Source: Clostridia bacterium
GTDB taxonomy: Bacteria; Bacillota_A; Clostridia; Christensenellales; Aristaeellaceae
Reading direction: 5' to 3'
Length of the DNA: 64,000 bases
NCBI GenBank assembly: GCA_017517815.1
Contig: JAFWYA010000006.1
Coordinates: 7,611-71,610, forward strand
Under the pieces are notes generated by a model. It did not search any database, was not told the DNA's origin, and was given only the letters and a program-made list of their open reading frames with translations. Shown here one piece after another: positions 16,988 through 24,987 of this stretch. Position numbers and translations under genes: made by a program. The stretch's first letter is position 1. The number at the start of each line of letters is the position of its first letter.

Positions 16988-17783
16988 AGTTCATGCCGGG
17001 GTAGAAGCAGGCCGTGCGCACGAAGGTAGCGCCGCAGCTGCTGGCCAGCGCGCGCTGCAGGTCGTTGCGGCGGATGACGTCAGCCTCCACATGGGTGACG
17101 CCCTTTTCGCTGAGGATCTTCATGCCGGCCGCGATGAGCGACTTGGCCAGACCCAGCCTGCGGTAATTGGGATGCACATACAGCCCGATGAGCTTGGCTG
17201 CCTGGCCGTCGCCAGTGAAGGCGATCTCGCCCACCACTTCGGGACCGCGGCTCATGTACAGCGCAAAGAAATGCGGAAAGCTCATGTAGCGCTGCAGCAT
17301 CTGCGGCTGCCACGCGTCCAGCCGGTAGGCGTTCATGCGCTGCAAAAAGCCCTGCAGCTGCCCCGGATCGCCCAGCGGCACATAGCCCATATCATAGCCC
17401 ATGGGAGCCGCGGGACGGGCATTGGGCACGCCCAGCTGCACCACGTCCAGCGCATCGTTGGCGTCGAAGCCGCTTTCCATATAGAAGGCCATCATTTCGG
17501 TATCCTGCGGGCTTACCTGCGCAAACACGCGGGCCTTCATCTGCGGGGTCTGCTCGCGCAGCTGCTGCGCACGCGCCAGAAGCGCGCCCATCAGCATATC
17601 CCTGCCGGGGCCCTTGGAGCGGATATTCATAAACAGGTTGATAGGCCTTTCGGGGAACAGGTACGGGTGATATGTATGGATCAAAAACCCATCCGCGACG
17701 GTCATATTGGCGCTGTCAGCAACATAAAACGTGTTTTCAGTCGGCAGACCGTTCACGCTTTGCGGCGGGTGAAACAAATGCAT
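16980..17783 (-). CDS. GNAT-family acetyltransferase (two-domain)
   Basis: A 267-residue protein whose C-terminal half is a GNAT domain: VVGEIAFTGDGQAAKLIGLYV, then the acetyl-CoA loop HPNYRRLGLAKSLIAAGM (about residues 207-224), then ALASSCGATFVRTACFYPG. The N-terminal half also looks like a degenerate GNAT module (MNIRSKGPGRDMLMGALLARA, then QDTEMMAFYMESGF). The start is 10 nt after AAGGA. It is the first gene of a two-gene unit with the YgjP-like protein and has a good promoter upstream. Substrate unknown. Confidence 0.83.
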   Translation of the reverse strand: MHLFHPPQSVNGLPTENTFYVADSANMTVADGFLIHTYHPYLFPERPINLFMNIRSKGPGRDMLMGALLARAQQLREQTPQMKARVFAQVSPQDTEMMAFYMESGFDANDALDVVQLGVPNARPAAPMGYDMGYVPLGDPGQLQGFLQRMNAYRLDAWQPQMLQRYMSFPHFFALYMSRGPEVVGEIAFTGDGQAAKLIGLYVHPNYRRLGLAKSLIAAGMKILSEKGVTHVEADVIRRNDLQRALASSCGATFVRTACFYPGMNYD

Positions 17784-17836
17784 GGATGATCATCCTTTCC
17801 CGGCCATATGGACAGCCGTTCTCCATGATATCCACT

Positions 17837-17865
17837 ATTTTACCCTAATTCGTCACGATATGCAA
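17837..17865 (-). promoter_or_regulatory. Promoter for the GNAT/YgjP pair
   Basis: Minus strand TTGCAT (17860-17865), 17-nt spacer, TAAAAT (17837-17842), about 55 nt upstream of the GNAT start. Confidence 0.6.
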
Positions 17866-17871
17866 GGTGTA

Positions 17872-17910
17872 GAAACACAAAACGCCCGTACCGCCGAAGC
17901 GGTACGGGCG
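17872..17910 (-). terminator. Terminator of the cysteine desulfidase/symporter operon
   Basis: Perfect 12-bp stem CGCCCGTACCGC/GCGGTACGGGCG (17883-17894 with 17899-17910). The minus-strand tetraloop is TTCG, followed by TTTT on the minus strand, 22 nt after the symporter stop. Confidence 0.88.
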
Positions 17911-17932
17911 CGTGTTATGCAATCAGGAAAGA

Positions 17933-19123
17933 TTACAGGTTGACAGCCTCGATCTTCTCTTCCTTGACGCCCTTCTTCTCGGCATAGCCGGTCAGGATCA
18001 GGGTCAGAGCGCCGTCGCCGGTCACGTTGCAGGCAGTGCCGAAGCTGTCCTGGATGGCGAAGATCGCCAGCAGCAGGGCGGTGCCTTCGGGGCCAAAGCC
18101 CAGAACGCTGGTCACGATGCCCAGAGAGGCCATGACGGTGCCACCAGGCACGCCAGGAGCGCCGATGGCGAAGATGGCCAGCAGCACGCAGAACAGGATC
18201 ATGGTGCCAACAGAGGGCAGAGCGCCGGTCAGAACCAGAGACACGATCATGACGAAGAAGGTCTCAGTCAGAACAGAGCCGCACAGGTGGATGTTGGCGA
18301 ACAGCGGCACACCGAAGTCGACCATGTCCTTGCGCAGGACCTTGGACTTGTGAGCGCACTGCAGGGCAACAGACAGGGTAGCAGCGGAAGACATGGTGCC
18401 AACGGCGGTGATGTAAGCGGGGCCGTAGTGCTTGAAGACTTCCTTGGGGTTCTTGCCGGAGTAGGCGCCGGCAACCAGGTACAGAACGGTCAGCCAGATG
18501 AAGTGGCCGACGAGCACGACGACAACAGCCTTCAGGAAGATGGGCAGCTGCTGGGTGATGGTGCCTTCATAAGCCAGGCAGCAGAAGGTGCAGGCAATGA
18601 AGAAGGGCAGGATCGGGATAACGATCTTGGAAACGATGTCCAGAACGATCTTCTGGAACTCGTCCAGCACGGTGGTGATGACCTTGGCCTTGGTCCACAC
18701 AGCAGCCAGACCGATCAGCACGGAGAAGGCCAGAGCGGACATAACGGGCATGATCTGGGGGATGCCCAGAGCGAACACGTCAGCAGGCAGGGGCTTGAGG
18801 GCGGCAGCTTCCTTGGCGGTGTTCATCACGGGGATCAGCACGTAGCCAGCCACGGTGGACATCAGAGCAGCCAGCACGGAGGACGCGTACGCAATGATCA
18901 GCGCAACGCCCAGCATGCGGGAAGCGCTGGAGCCCAGCTTGGTGATGGAGGGAGCGATGAAGCCGATAACGATCAGGGGAACGATGAAGTTGATGACCTG
19001 GCCCATGACGTTCTTCACGGGAACGATGACGGTCATCACAGATTCGGGAACGATGAGGCCGATGATGATGCCGACGATGATACCAAGCAGCAGCTTGGCC
19101 GGCAGGCTCTTGAGGAATTTCAT
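17933..19123 (-). CDS. Dicarboxylate/amino acid:cation symporter (DAACS family)
   Basis: A 396-residue membrane transporter of the glutamate/dicarboxylate:Na+ symporter fold. The re-entrant hairpin HP1 motif reads TMSSAATLSVAL, and TM8 carries FGTACNVTGDGAL in the place of the substrate-binding NVTGD segment. About eight membrane helices are visible, starting with LLLGIIVGIIIGLIVPES. It lies 63 nt downstream of the cysteine desulfidase gene and shares its operon and terminator. The neighbour suggests cysteine, serine or a related small amino acid as substrate, but that is inference. The start follows GAGAGG. Confidence 0.92.
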   Translation of the reverse strand: MKFLKSLPAKLLLGIIVGIIIGLIVPESVMTVIVPVKNVMGQVINFIVPLIVIGFIAPSITKLGSSASRMLGVALIIAYASSVLAALMSTVAGYVLIPVMNTAKEAAALKPLPADVFALGIPQIMPVMSALAFSVLIGLAAVWTKAKVITTVLDEFQKIVLDIVSKIVIPILPFFIACTFCCLAYEGTITQQLPIFLKAVVVVLVGHFIWLTVLYLVAGAYSGKNPKEVFKHYGPAYITAVGTMSSAATLSVALQCAHKSKVLRKDMVDFGVPLFANIHLCGSVLTETFFVMIVSLVLTGALPSVGTMILFCVLLAIFAIGAPGVPGGTVMASLGIVTSVLGFGPEGTALLLAIFAIQDSFGTACNVTGDGALTLILTGYAEKKGVKEEKIEAVNL

Positions 19124-19186
19124 GGTTAGTTACCTCTCTCTTTTTGTTTTTGGGGGAACAGAGTGACTTTGGGGGCTTTTGACCGG

Positions 19187-20482
19187 TCAGCCGATGCAGG
19201 GCTGGCCCGTCATGATACGGATGATCTCCTTGTCGGTTTCGCGCATGCCAACGCGACCCAGACGGCCGATGTTGATGATGGTTTCTTCAACACCCTTGGT
19301 GATCACACCGTCGCCACCGTAGAACTGCTGGCCGTTGCGGTACATGCTCCAGCCAAGCAGGCCCGCGTCAACAGACGCAGCGATCTTGGCCGCGCAGGAT
19401 GCCTTCGCACCGTCGCAGATCATACCGGAAACGATTGCAAGACCGTTGACCAGCGTATGCGCCACTTCCTTGAAGCCGCCGCCGTTAAGATGGGCGATGG
19501 CCGCAGCAGACGAGCAGCCGGCGCTGACGGCGCCGCAGTAGGCGCTCAGACGGCCGATGCCGGTCTTCAAGTGGATGGTCAGCAGGTCGCTGAGCAGTAC
19601 GGCGCGCACCATGGCTTCATGGCTGACGCCGAGCTCCTTTGCGTACACGATGACCGGAACAGACGCCGTGATGCCCTGGTTGCCGCTGCCCGACACGATG
19701 ATGACCGGCATTTCGCAGCCGCTCATACGTGCGTCGGAACCAGCCGCCGCCATGAACTTTGCACGGGTTTTCACATCCGTTCCATAGTAATCGCGCAGCG
19801 TTTTGCCGATATTGGCGCCCCAGGCGTTCTTCATGCCTTCCTCTGCGATCGCATAGTTGTAGGCAATCTGACGCTCGACCAATTCGGCCACGTCTGCAAG
19901 GTCGCAGGTGTCTGCAAAGTCAATGGCTCCTTCCACAGACATGCAGCTGCGATCCGTCAGGCCCTTCATTTCCGCCTTTTCGCTGACCTTGCCGCCATCC
20001 AGCAGCACCTCGCCGTTGCGCTCGATGAGCACGATGTTGGTGTGGTAGTCAGCAATGCGAAGGCGTACGCTTTCTTCGCCGGCCGTAAGGGTGATGATGA
20101 TGTCAAACACCACGTCGCCTTCGGCGGGCATCACACGCACGTCATGCGTGTCAAGGTAATCGCGCATACCCTGCTTTTCCTCTTCGGTCACCTCGCTAAT
20201 GACCTCGAGGATCTTTTCCGCCTTGCCGGCAACGATGCCGGCAACCGCAGCCGCCTCAATGCCCTTGAGGCCGCCGGTGTTGGGAACCACAACGGACTTG
20301 ACGTTTTTAATGATGTTGCCGCTCGCCTCGATCAGCACGGTATCAGGCAGTTTGCCCAGCACCTCACGTGCCTTGGCCGCGCCGTATGCAAGAGCGATCG
20401 GCTCGGTACAGCCCATGGCAGGGACCAGTTCTTCGCGCAGGATCTGTACAAACTGGCTGTAGCGCGGATCTGTCTTCTGCAT
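19187..20482 (-). CDS. cyuA: L-cysteine desulfidase (UPF0597 / CyuA-type)
   Basis: Breaks down L-cysteine to pyruvate, ammonia and sulfide with an oxygen-sensitive iron-sulfur cluster, as known for Methanocaldococcus cysteine desulfidase and E. coli CyuA (YhaM). The 431-residue protein has the family hallmark VPAMGCTEPIALAYGAAKA near the N-terminus, with the first cluster cysteine, and the later cysteines in GMICDGAKASCAAK. Other family blocks are SGNIIKNVKSV, GSGNQGITASVPV and YCGAVSAGCSSAAA. The start MQKTDPRYS is 9 nt after GGGGAGG. It is the promoter-proximal gene of an operon with a DAACS symporter. The physiological role is probably cysteine use or detoxification under anaerobic conditions. 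Confidence 0.93.
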   Translation of the reverse strand: MQKTDPRYSQFVQILREELVPAMGCTEPIALAYGAAKAREVLGKLPDTVLIEASGNIIKNVKSVVVPNTGGLKGIEAAAVAGIVAGKAEKILEVISEVTEEEKQGMRDYLDTHDVRVMPAEGDVVFDIIITLTAGEESVRLRIADYHTNIVLIERNGEVLLDGGKVSEKAEMKGLTDRSCMSVEGAIDFADTCDLADVAELVERQIAYNYAIAEEGMKNAWGANIGKTLRDYYGTDVKTRAKFMAAAGSDARMSGCEMPVIIVSGSGNQGITASVPVIVYAKELGVSHEAMVRAVLLSDLLTIHLKTGIGRLSAYCGAVSAGCSSAAAIAHLNGGGFKEVAHTLVNGLAIVSGMICDGAKASCAAKIAASVDAGLLGWSMYRNGQQFYGGDGVITKGVEETIINIGRLGRVGMRETDKEIIRIMTGQPCIG

Positions 20483-20514
20483 CAGTGTATTCCTCCCCTC
20501 GTAATAAAATGAAA

Positions 20515-20542
20515 GAACATCGTTTGAACGCACGCGATGTTC
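20515..20542. promoter_or_regulatory. Palindromic operator candidate in front of the cysteine desulfidase gene
   Basis: GAACATCG at 20515-20522 and CGATGTTC at 20535-20542 form a perfect 8-bp inverted repeat with a 12-bp centre, just downstream of the predicted transcription start. The size suits a dimeric regulator. No regulator gene is adjacent. Confidence 0.5.
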
Positions 20543-20553
20543 ATGTTACAAGT

Positions 20554-20582
20554 ATTATACTATCTTTGTTGTCACTTTGCAA
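20554..20582 (-). promoter_or_regulatory. Promoter of the cysteine desulfidase operon
   Basis: Minus strand TTGCAA (20577-20582), 17-nt spacer, perfect TATAAT (20554-20559). Confidence 0.75.
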
Positions 20583-20632
20583 TCTTTTACGGCAGCGTTT
20601 ATTTAAAAATGCTTTTTATGAACCTGATTTGA

Positions 20633-20668
20633 CAAAAAAATAACCCTTTCAGGCGAAACGAAAGGGTT
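20633..20668 (-). terminator. Terminator of the thioester adhesin gene
   Basis: 9-bp stem AACCCTTTC/GAAAGGGTT (20642-20650 with 20660-20668) followed on the minus strand by a run of seven T. Confidence 0.85.
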
Positions 20669-20735
20669 AATGGAGTTATTTGTTTTTTTCCACACAGCAT
20701 CGACTGGTACGGGCAAATGGGCTTCCCCTCGCCCT

Positions 20736-22742
20736 TCAGAAATTTTTTTGCCTTTTCTTCATCCATACAAAAACCCACATGCTGGCCAAACCCATTTCCA
20801 GCCAAAGCAGCGGCGCGGCGCTGTCGCCCGTTTGCGGCAGGTCTTCCTGCTGCGCAGAGGGGTGCAGCGTGTTGGTGATGATAAAAGTATTGCCTTCCAG
20901 AACGACTGTCGTCTCACAGTTCGCCATCGGGTTTTCCTGCACCGACCACACGGCTGAACCCGTGGCAAGATCCTCCCATGTATACGTCCATCCATCCGCA
21001 GCGGTGAGCTGTACAGTTTCGTACGGCAGGCCGTTTTTAAGCAGCGTGACTTTCGCTTCCTCCGGCATCTGCGCGCCTTCAAGCACATTCCACTGCTTTT
21101 GGACCGAAAGGGTATTGATGCCGCAATTGTTAAACACAATATCGCTGCGCTGTGCAGGCGAAACGATCGAATAATCCTGCGCCACCAGATGGCCGTCGTC
21201 GTCCTCCACCTTTACCTGCAGCGTGTACACCGTGGGGTCTGTGCCAAACACGCCCTGCGGCGCAAGCTCGCGCACCTGATACAGGTAGGTACCGGCTTTT
21301 TTGTAATGCACCGACGCAAAGACAAAGTCGCCGTTGCGGTCGTTTTGGGCATAGCCGCAGTGACGGGGCTGCGCCGGATCGGTCACGTCGATCAGTTCAA
21401 AGGTGAAAGGCTCGCGGCACAGCTGCTCGTCCATATATTTTCTGCCGCGCACCGTTGTGGCAGCGCCGCTGACCGGCACCACAGAAGTAATGTCAATGGG
21501 CGTGCGGCCTGCAGCAAAGCCAGCCATCGTCTGCGATTGCTCGCGTCCGCCGTCCTCATCGGCAGGCATATACAGGTACACGTCGTTTTCCACATCCTGT
21601 TCGCCCACCAGGCGCAGCTTTACATCCGGCTGCGCGGCGAACTCGGCGGAATCCAGCGGATAGCTGAACGCGACGGTGTAATACCCCTCCTGATCCAGAT
21701 GCAGCTTTTGTTTGTCGCTCTGTTTCATTAGGTCGTAGGTTTTGGTCTCCAGCACGTTGGCGTCTGCAGCGGACGAATCCATCAGCTGCGCCGTCAGTTT
21801 CAGGCTGCGCAGGCCCTCGGGCGTACCCTTGAGCCTGAACCTTGCCAGAATCTGATAGTAAAATTTGCCCTCCTGGCCCTCCTGCGGCTTCTGCCAGCCG
21901 TTGCCAAAGATGTAGTCCCACAGATCTTCCCAGAATCCGCCGGAGGATTCCGGCAGGCTGGGGCGGCTGTTGGAGCCGGACGCATCGTCGCGCTGCCAGA
22001 TCCGCGACAGAATGACATGCTCGCCGCCAAATGACCAGACAACCTCACCGGCTTTGGTGCCTTCCAGCCCGATGAGATAATCGTACACCATCTGAATGCG
22101 CTGGGCGGTATCGGGCAGGTATTTGCCAAAAATATCAATGTCCTCTTCACGCGGTTCCAGCCAGTCGACCGTGGTGTCATCGTATACGCTGTTGGTATAG
22201 GAGAGAACAACCATACCCGGCGACGTGCAGGCATAAGGACTGTAGTCGTGCAGATTGTTGGAATAATACCAGATGGCTGCCTGCGTTGCGCTGAGCGCCT
22301 CGGCGTTGGTCAGCTTTTCAGGGTGCGTGAGACCCGCATTCTTTGCCAGCTGCAGCGTATTTTCGCCATTGGGCCAGTATCCTTCATACAGAATGCTGCG
22401 GATATGCTCTGCCTGCGCTGGCGTAAAATAACCGGAGTCCTCCAGATTCTTTCGCTCATAAAGCGATGAGATCTTCGTTCGTGTATCCCGGTCTACGCAG
22501 TAGGTGGCGTAATTTCCCGTCACATTGCCATCTTCATCATGAGTGGTAAGGCGAAACATGCAGGCATCGTCGCCTGGGTCAAAATTTATGCCCTTCGGGC
22601 CCATATAATGAGGGCTGACATGCCAGATATGCTGCTCTTCCTTGTACAAAAATATTTTCGCACTGCTCTCAGCGGCCGCGCACGTCCCAACGGACAGCAG
22701 CATTGCCGCAGCCATCAGTGCGGCCAGAATTCTTTTCTTCAT
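20736..22742 (-). CDS. Thioester-domain, Cna-B-type LPxTG surface adhesin
   Basis: A 668-residue cell-wall-anchored protein. A signal peptide (about residues 1-23, ILAALMAAAMLLSVGTCAAA) is followed by a thioester domain with the reactive cysteine in YATYCVDRDT and the partner glutamine in SATQAAIWYYS. A pilin-like isopeptide module (about 430-560, TFELIDV ending in GTYLYQVRELAP) comes next, then a Cna-B-type module (about 565-635, LSVQKQWNVLEG). The sorting signal is LPQTGDSAAP, a hydrophobic span and the basic tail MKKRQKNF. Thioester domains of this type bind host proteins covalently, and a sortase would attach the protein to peptidoglycan. No sortase gene is nearby. The start MKKRILA was preferred over longer in-frame options because it gives a proper signal peptide after a GAGGG site. 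Confidence 0.87.
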   Translation of the reverse strand: MKKRILAALMAAAMLLSVGTCAAAESSAKIFLYKEEQHIWHVSPHYMGPKGINFDPGDDACMFRLTTHDEDGNVTGNYATYCVDRDTRTKISSLYERKNLEDSGYFTPAQAEHIRSILYEGYWPNGENTLQLAKNAGLTHPEKLTNAEALSATQAAIWYYSNNLHDYSPYACTSPGMVVLSYTNSVYDDTTVDWLEPREEDIDIFGKYLPDTAQRIQMVYDYLIGLEGTKAGEVVWSFGGEHVILSRIWQRDDASGSNSRPSLPESSGGFWEDLWDYIFGNGWQKPQEGQEGKFYYQILARFRLKGTPEGLRSLKLTAQLMDSSAADANVLETKTYDLMKQSDKQKLHLDQEGYYTVAFSYPLDSAEFAAQPDVKLRLVGEQDVENDVYLYMPADEDGGREQSQTMAGFAAGRTPIDITSVVPVSGAATTVRGRKYMDEQLCREPFTFELIDVTDPAQPRHCGYAQNDRNGDFVFASVHYKKAGTYLYQVRELAPQGVFGTDPTVYTLQVKVEDDDGHLVAQDYSIVSPAQRSDIVFNNCGINTLSVQKQWNVLEGAQMPEEAKVTLLKNGLPYETVQLTAADGWTYTWEDLATGSAVWSVQENPMANCETTVVLEGNTFIITNTLHPSAQQEDLPQTGDSAAPLLWLEMGLASMWVFVWMKKRQKNF

Positions 22743-22790
22743 CTTTATACCCTCATCGAGATCACTTAGGAATAATTGTAAACCGAATCT

Positions 22791-22819
22791 ATTATATAAG
22801 ACCCTGCTGTCTTTTGCAA
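22791..22819 (-). promoter_or_regulatory. Promoter of the thioester adhesin gene
   Basis: Minus strand TTGCAA (22814-22819), 17-nt spacer, perfect TATAAT (22791-22796), about 50 nt before the start codon. Confidence 0.75.
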
Positions 22820-22835
22820 CCATCTTCGCCGTTTT

Positions 22836-23285
22836 TCAGTGATACCTTGCCGCAAATTCCGATGGCGTGCACCCCATCAGCCGTTTAAACTCTACTGAAA
22901 AGTATTTGTAATCCCGGTAGCCGCACAGAAAAGCAATCTCCTTGAGCGTATAATAACCGGTCTGGATCAGGTCGGCAGCCTTCTGAACCCTCAGCTGCAC
23001 CAGATATTTCAGCGGTGAAACGCCAAAGCGTGCTTTAAACAGCTTACGAAAATAGACCTCGCTCATAAAACTTTGCTTTGCAGCTTCTCCGATGCTCAGC
23101 TCCGGCCGATTCCAGTTTTGCTCCAGATAATCCACCGACGGCTGGATCCTGTCGCGCGTCTGCTCCTGCCCCGTCTGACGGCGGCACAGTGCGAGGATTT
23201 CATACAGGATGGCCGTGCACTGGTACTGATACCCTGGTTCCCGGCTCTTCCAGCAGGCCAGCAGCCGGCAGAACAGTTCGCGCAT
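22836..23285 (-). pseudogene. 5'-truncated AraC-family transcriptional regulator
   Basis: The remaining 149 codons hold the end of the sensor domain and a complete AraC-type double helix-turn-helix (about residues 45-148, ending in DYKYFSVEFKRLMGCTPSEF). AraC regulators with a sugar-sensing cupin domain normally have about 280 residues. Here the reading frame begins in the middle of the linker (LLACWKSREPGYQYQCTAILYEILALC), and no ribosome binding site precedes the only ATG. The upstream side abuts, within a few bases, the equally truncated start of an Fe-S protein gene on the other strand. The simplest reading is a deletion that removed both 5' ends and the shared promoter region. Confidence 0.75.
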
Positions 23286-23287
23286 CG

Positions 23288-23971
23288 CAGCGGCTGGAAC
23301 GATTCGCGCAGGAGTTCACCTGCCAGTCGCCCCTCAATCGGGTCCATTTGGAAAAAGGCTGTCAGGACATTCAGCTGTTTGAGGCGCCCATTTTCGGCTT
23401 TGCCTCCGCCGCCGACCCCCTGTTTGATGAATTCCAAAAACTGCAGGTCATCGGGCCGCACTTTCTGAAACCATCGCAGTGGCTGGATGACGCCTGCAGC
23501 GTGATCAGCTTTTTCCTGCCCTTTACGCCGGAAGTGCGCCAGAGCAACGGTGCCGGTCAGGCCATGCCGGGCGAAGGCTGGCTGTACGGGCGCGTAGAGG
23601 GCCAGCAGTTTGTGAACGCGCTGAGCCGTGCGCTGGCGGATCTCATTCGCGAGCAGGGCGGCAAGGCTGAAGTTCCCGCCGTGTCGGAACGGTTTCACAC
23701 CGTATCCGAACCGGATGGGAGTGGGCTGAGCTTCACCAGCAACTGGTCGGAACGCCATGTAGCCTATGCGTGCGGCCTGGGCACCTTCGGACTGTCCAAA
23801 GGCATCATCACCGAAAAGGGAATGGCCGGCCGGCTGGGCAGCATAGTGACGAATATCCCCTTTGCCCCCACGCCCCGCGCCTATACGCAGGTGTACGGAT
23901 ACTGCACCGGCTGCGGCCTTTGCCAGACGAATATGCCGTGCGAAAGAAGAAGGCCGGTTAAGGGGAAGTAA
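23288..23971 (+). pseudogene. Truncated epoxyqueuosine-reductase-like iron-sulfur protein
   Basis: The frame reads QRLERFAQEF, then GWLYGRVEG, VSERFHTVSEPD, FTSNWSERHVAYACGLGTFG and GSIVTNIPFAPTPRAYTQV, the order seen in QueG-like 4Fe-4S proteins of anaerobes. The normal N-terminus is missing: the open frame continues backwards only through antisense AraC sequence. The C-terminal ferredoxin part is collapsed. YGYCTGCGLCQTNMPCE joins the first cysteine block directly to the last, so the middle of the usual two-cluster domain (about 50 residues) seems deleted in frame. Five cysteines remain instead of eight. With no start, promoter or full cluster site, it is very probably non-functional. Confidence 0.72.
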
Positions 23972-23978
23972 AAAAAGC

Positions 23979-24062
23979 AAAAAGAAAACCGCTTAGCATT
24001 TGCTAAGCGGTTTTACTGGTGAGCCCGGCGGGATTCGAACCCACGACCTTTTGATTCGTAGT
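23979..24062. repeat. Direct repeat, left copy (tRNA-Arg 3' half plus terminator)
   Basis: 84 bp identical, except for two bases in the terminator loop, to 24904-24987. It contains the tRNA-Arg terminator hairpin and the tRNA 3' half from the CCA end to the anticodon loop. The identity stops inside the anticodon loop, the place where many tyrosine recombinases exchange strands at tRNA sites. Confidence 0.85.
24017..24062 (-). pseudogene. tRNA-Arg(ACG) 3' fragment
   Basis: 46 nt identical to the 3' end of the complete tRNA-Arg at 24942-25018 (CCA, acceptor 3' strand, T arm, variable loop and anticodon 3' side). The 5' half is absent and replaced by unrelated sequence, so it cannot fold into a tRNA. 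Confidence 0.88.
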
Positions 24063-24074
24063 TAGCAAAACAGG

Positions 24075-24794
24075 TTATCTGTGAGCTTTCTGGCGATAAA
24101 CAATCACAATGCCCACAGCGCCCAAGATCAACAGTTGAGCCCACAGCAGCGGCGTCGCGCTGTCACCGGTTTTTGGCGGAAGGGCCGCGCATGGGGGCGT
24201 AGGAGCCGGTGTCCCCACGGGCGTTGTCGGCGAAGGCGTTGGCGTTTCAGTGGGCGTCTGAGTAGGAGCTTCGGCCCCTACACTGAATACGATATTCTTC
24301 GTCGCAGCATCGGGCGTAGTCTGATAATGATCATACGAGTAAAACTCGCTTTCGGTCCGATCATATATACTATAAGTCAATGCGTTGCCATTGGCATCCA
24401 GCGCTTTGAAGAAGAATGTGCCGCGGCCTGAAAAATCACAATCCCAGTGAATTTCATAATTGCCATTTTCCAGTCCGGTGTAACGAATCGACAGTCGGTA
24501 GGCAGATTTTCCGGTAGCCTGAAAAGACAATGCGTTTTTTGCTTCCAGCGTCGCAACACTGCCCGTGCCCAGTGTTGCGTTGGCGTCATACGTACCTTCT
24601 TTGTAAATGTACAACTTGGCGCCGTTATCGTGTAGCTGATAAGAGACTGCATTGCTAAAAGCCGCCTGCTCCTCTTCGCCAACCTCATAATCAATATGAA
24701 TAATGCCCTCACCCGCAGTGCTGGACACCTCTGTTTGATGAGAAACAGGATAATTACATGCTGTCATTACCAAACAGCATACCAAAAGCATCAT
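24075..24794 (-). CDS. Small surface protein with lipobox-like start and sortase-like end
   Basis: A 239-residue exported protein of unknown function. The N-terminus is a hydrophobic stretch ending in LVMTAC (lipobox-like, Cys13). A beta-rich domain (about 30-170) follows, then a Thr-Pro spacer (TPTETPTPSPTTP), then PPKTGDSATPLLW, a hydrophobic helix and the tail YRQKAHR. This end closely resembles the sorting signal of the adhesin at 20736-22742, but position 1 of the motif is Pro rather than Leu. The listed ATG lacks a ribosome binding site. An ATA codon at 24815, 4 nt after GGTGAGG, would add KRLKLL and give a proper signal peptide. The gene is less GC-rich than its neighbours and is alone between two copies of a tRNA 3' end, which suggests acquisition by transfer. 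Confidence 0.72.
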   Translation of the reverse strand: MMLLVCCLVMTACNYPVSHQTEVSSTAGEGIIHIDYEVGEEEQAAFSNAVSYQLHDNGAKLYIYKEGTYDANATLGTGSVATLEAKNALSFQATGKSAYRLSIRYTGLENGNYEIHWDCDFSGRGTFFFKALDANGNALTYSIYDRTESEFYSYDHYQTTPDAATKNIVFSVGAEAPTQTPTETPTPSPTTPVGTPAPTPPCAALPPKTGDSATPLLWAQLLILGAVGIVIVYRQKAHR

Positions 24795-24839
24795 TAGTAG
24801 CTTTAAACGCTTTATTCGTCCTCACCCCTTTCCAGTCAT

Positions 24840-24868
24840 ATTATACTAAATGAATGCGACAAATGCAA
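24840..24868 (-). promoter_or_regulatory. Promoter inside the tRNA-bounded cassette
   Basis: Minus strand TTGCAT (24863-24868), 17-nt spacer, perfect TATAAT (24840-24845). It gives the cassette gene its own transcription. Confidence 0.7.
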
Positions 24869-24903
24869 CTTTTGAAAGCTGATTAGATTGTACTCTTGAA
24901 ACA

Positions 24904-24940
24904 AAAAAGAAAACCGCTTAGCATTCACTAAGCGGTTTTA
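24904..24940 (-). terminator. Terminator of tRNA-Arg
   Basis: Stem AAAACCGCTTAG/CTAAGCGGTTTT with a 6-nt loop, followed on the minus strand by CTTTTTT. The same hairpin is duplicated at 23979-24016. Confidence 0.85.
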
Positions 24941-24987
24941 CTGGTGAGCCCGGCGGGATTCGAACCCACGACCTTTTGATTCGTAGT
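24904..24987. repeat. Direct repeat, right copy (within the intact tRNA-Arg and its terminator)
   Basis: Counterpart of 23979-24062, offset by 925 bp. The overlap with a complete tRNA marks this as the original chromosomal site. Confidence 0.85.

Noticed and set aside
23078..23290. N-terminal extension of the Fe-S protein through plus-strand frame from 23078
   Set aside because: That part is antisense to the AraC helix-turn-helix and shows no similarity to the family. The open frame is accidental.
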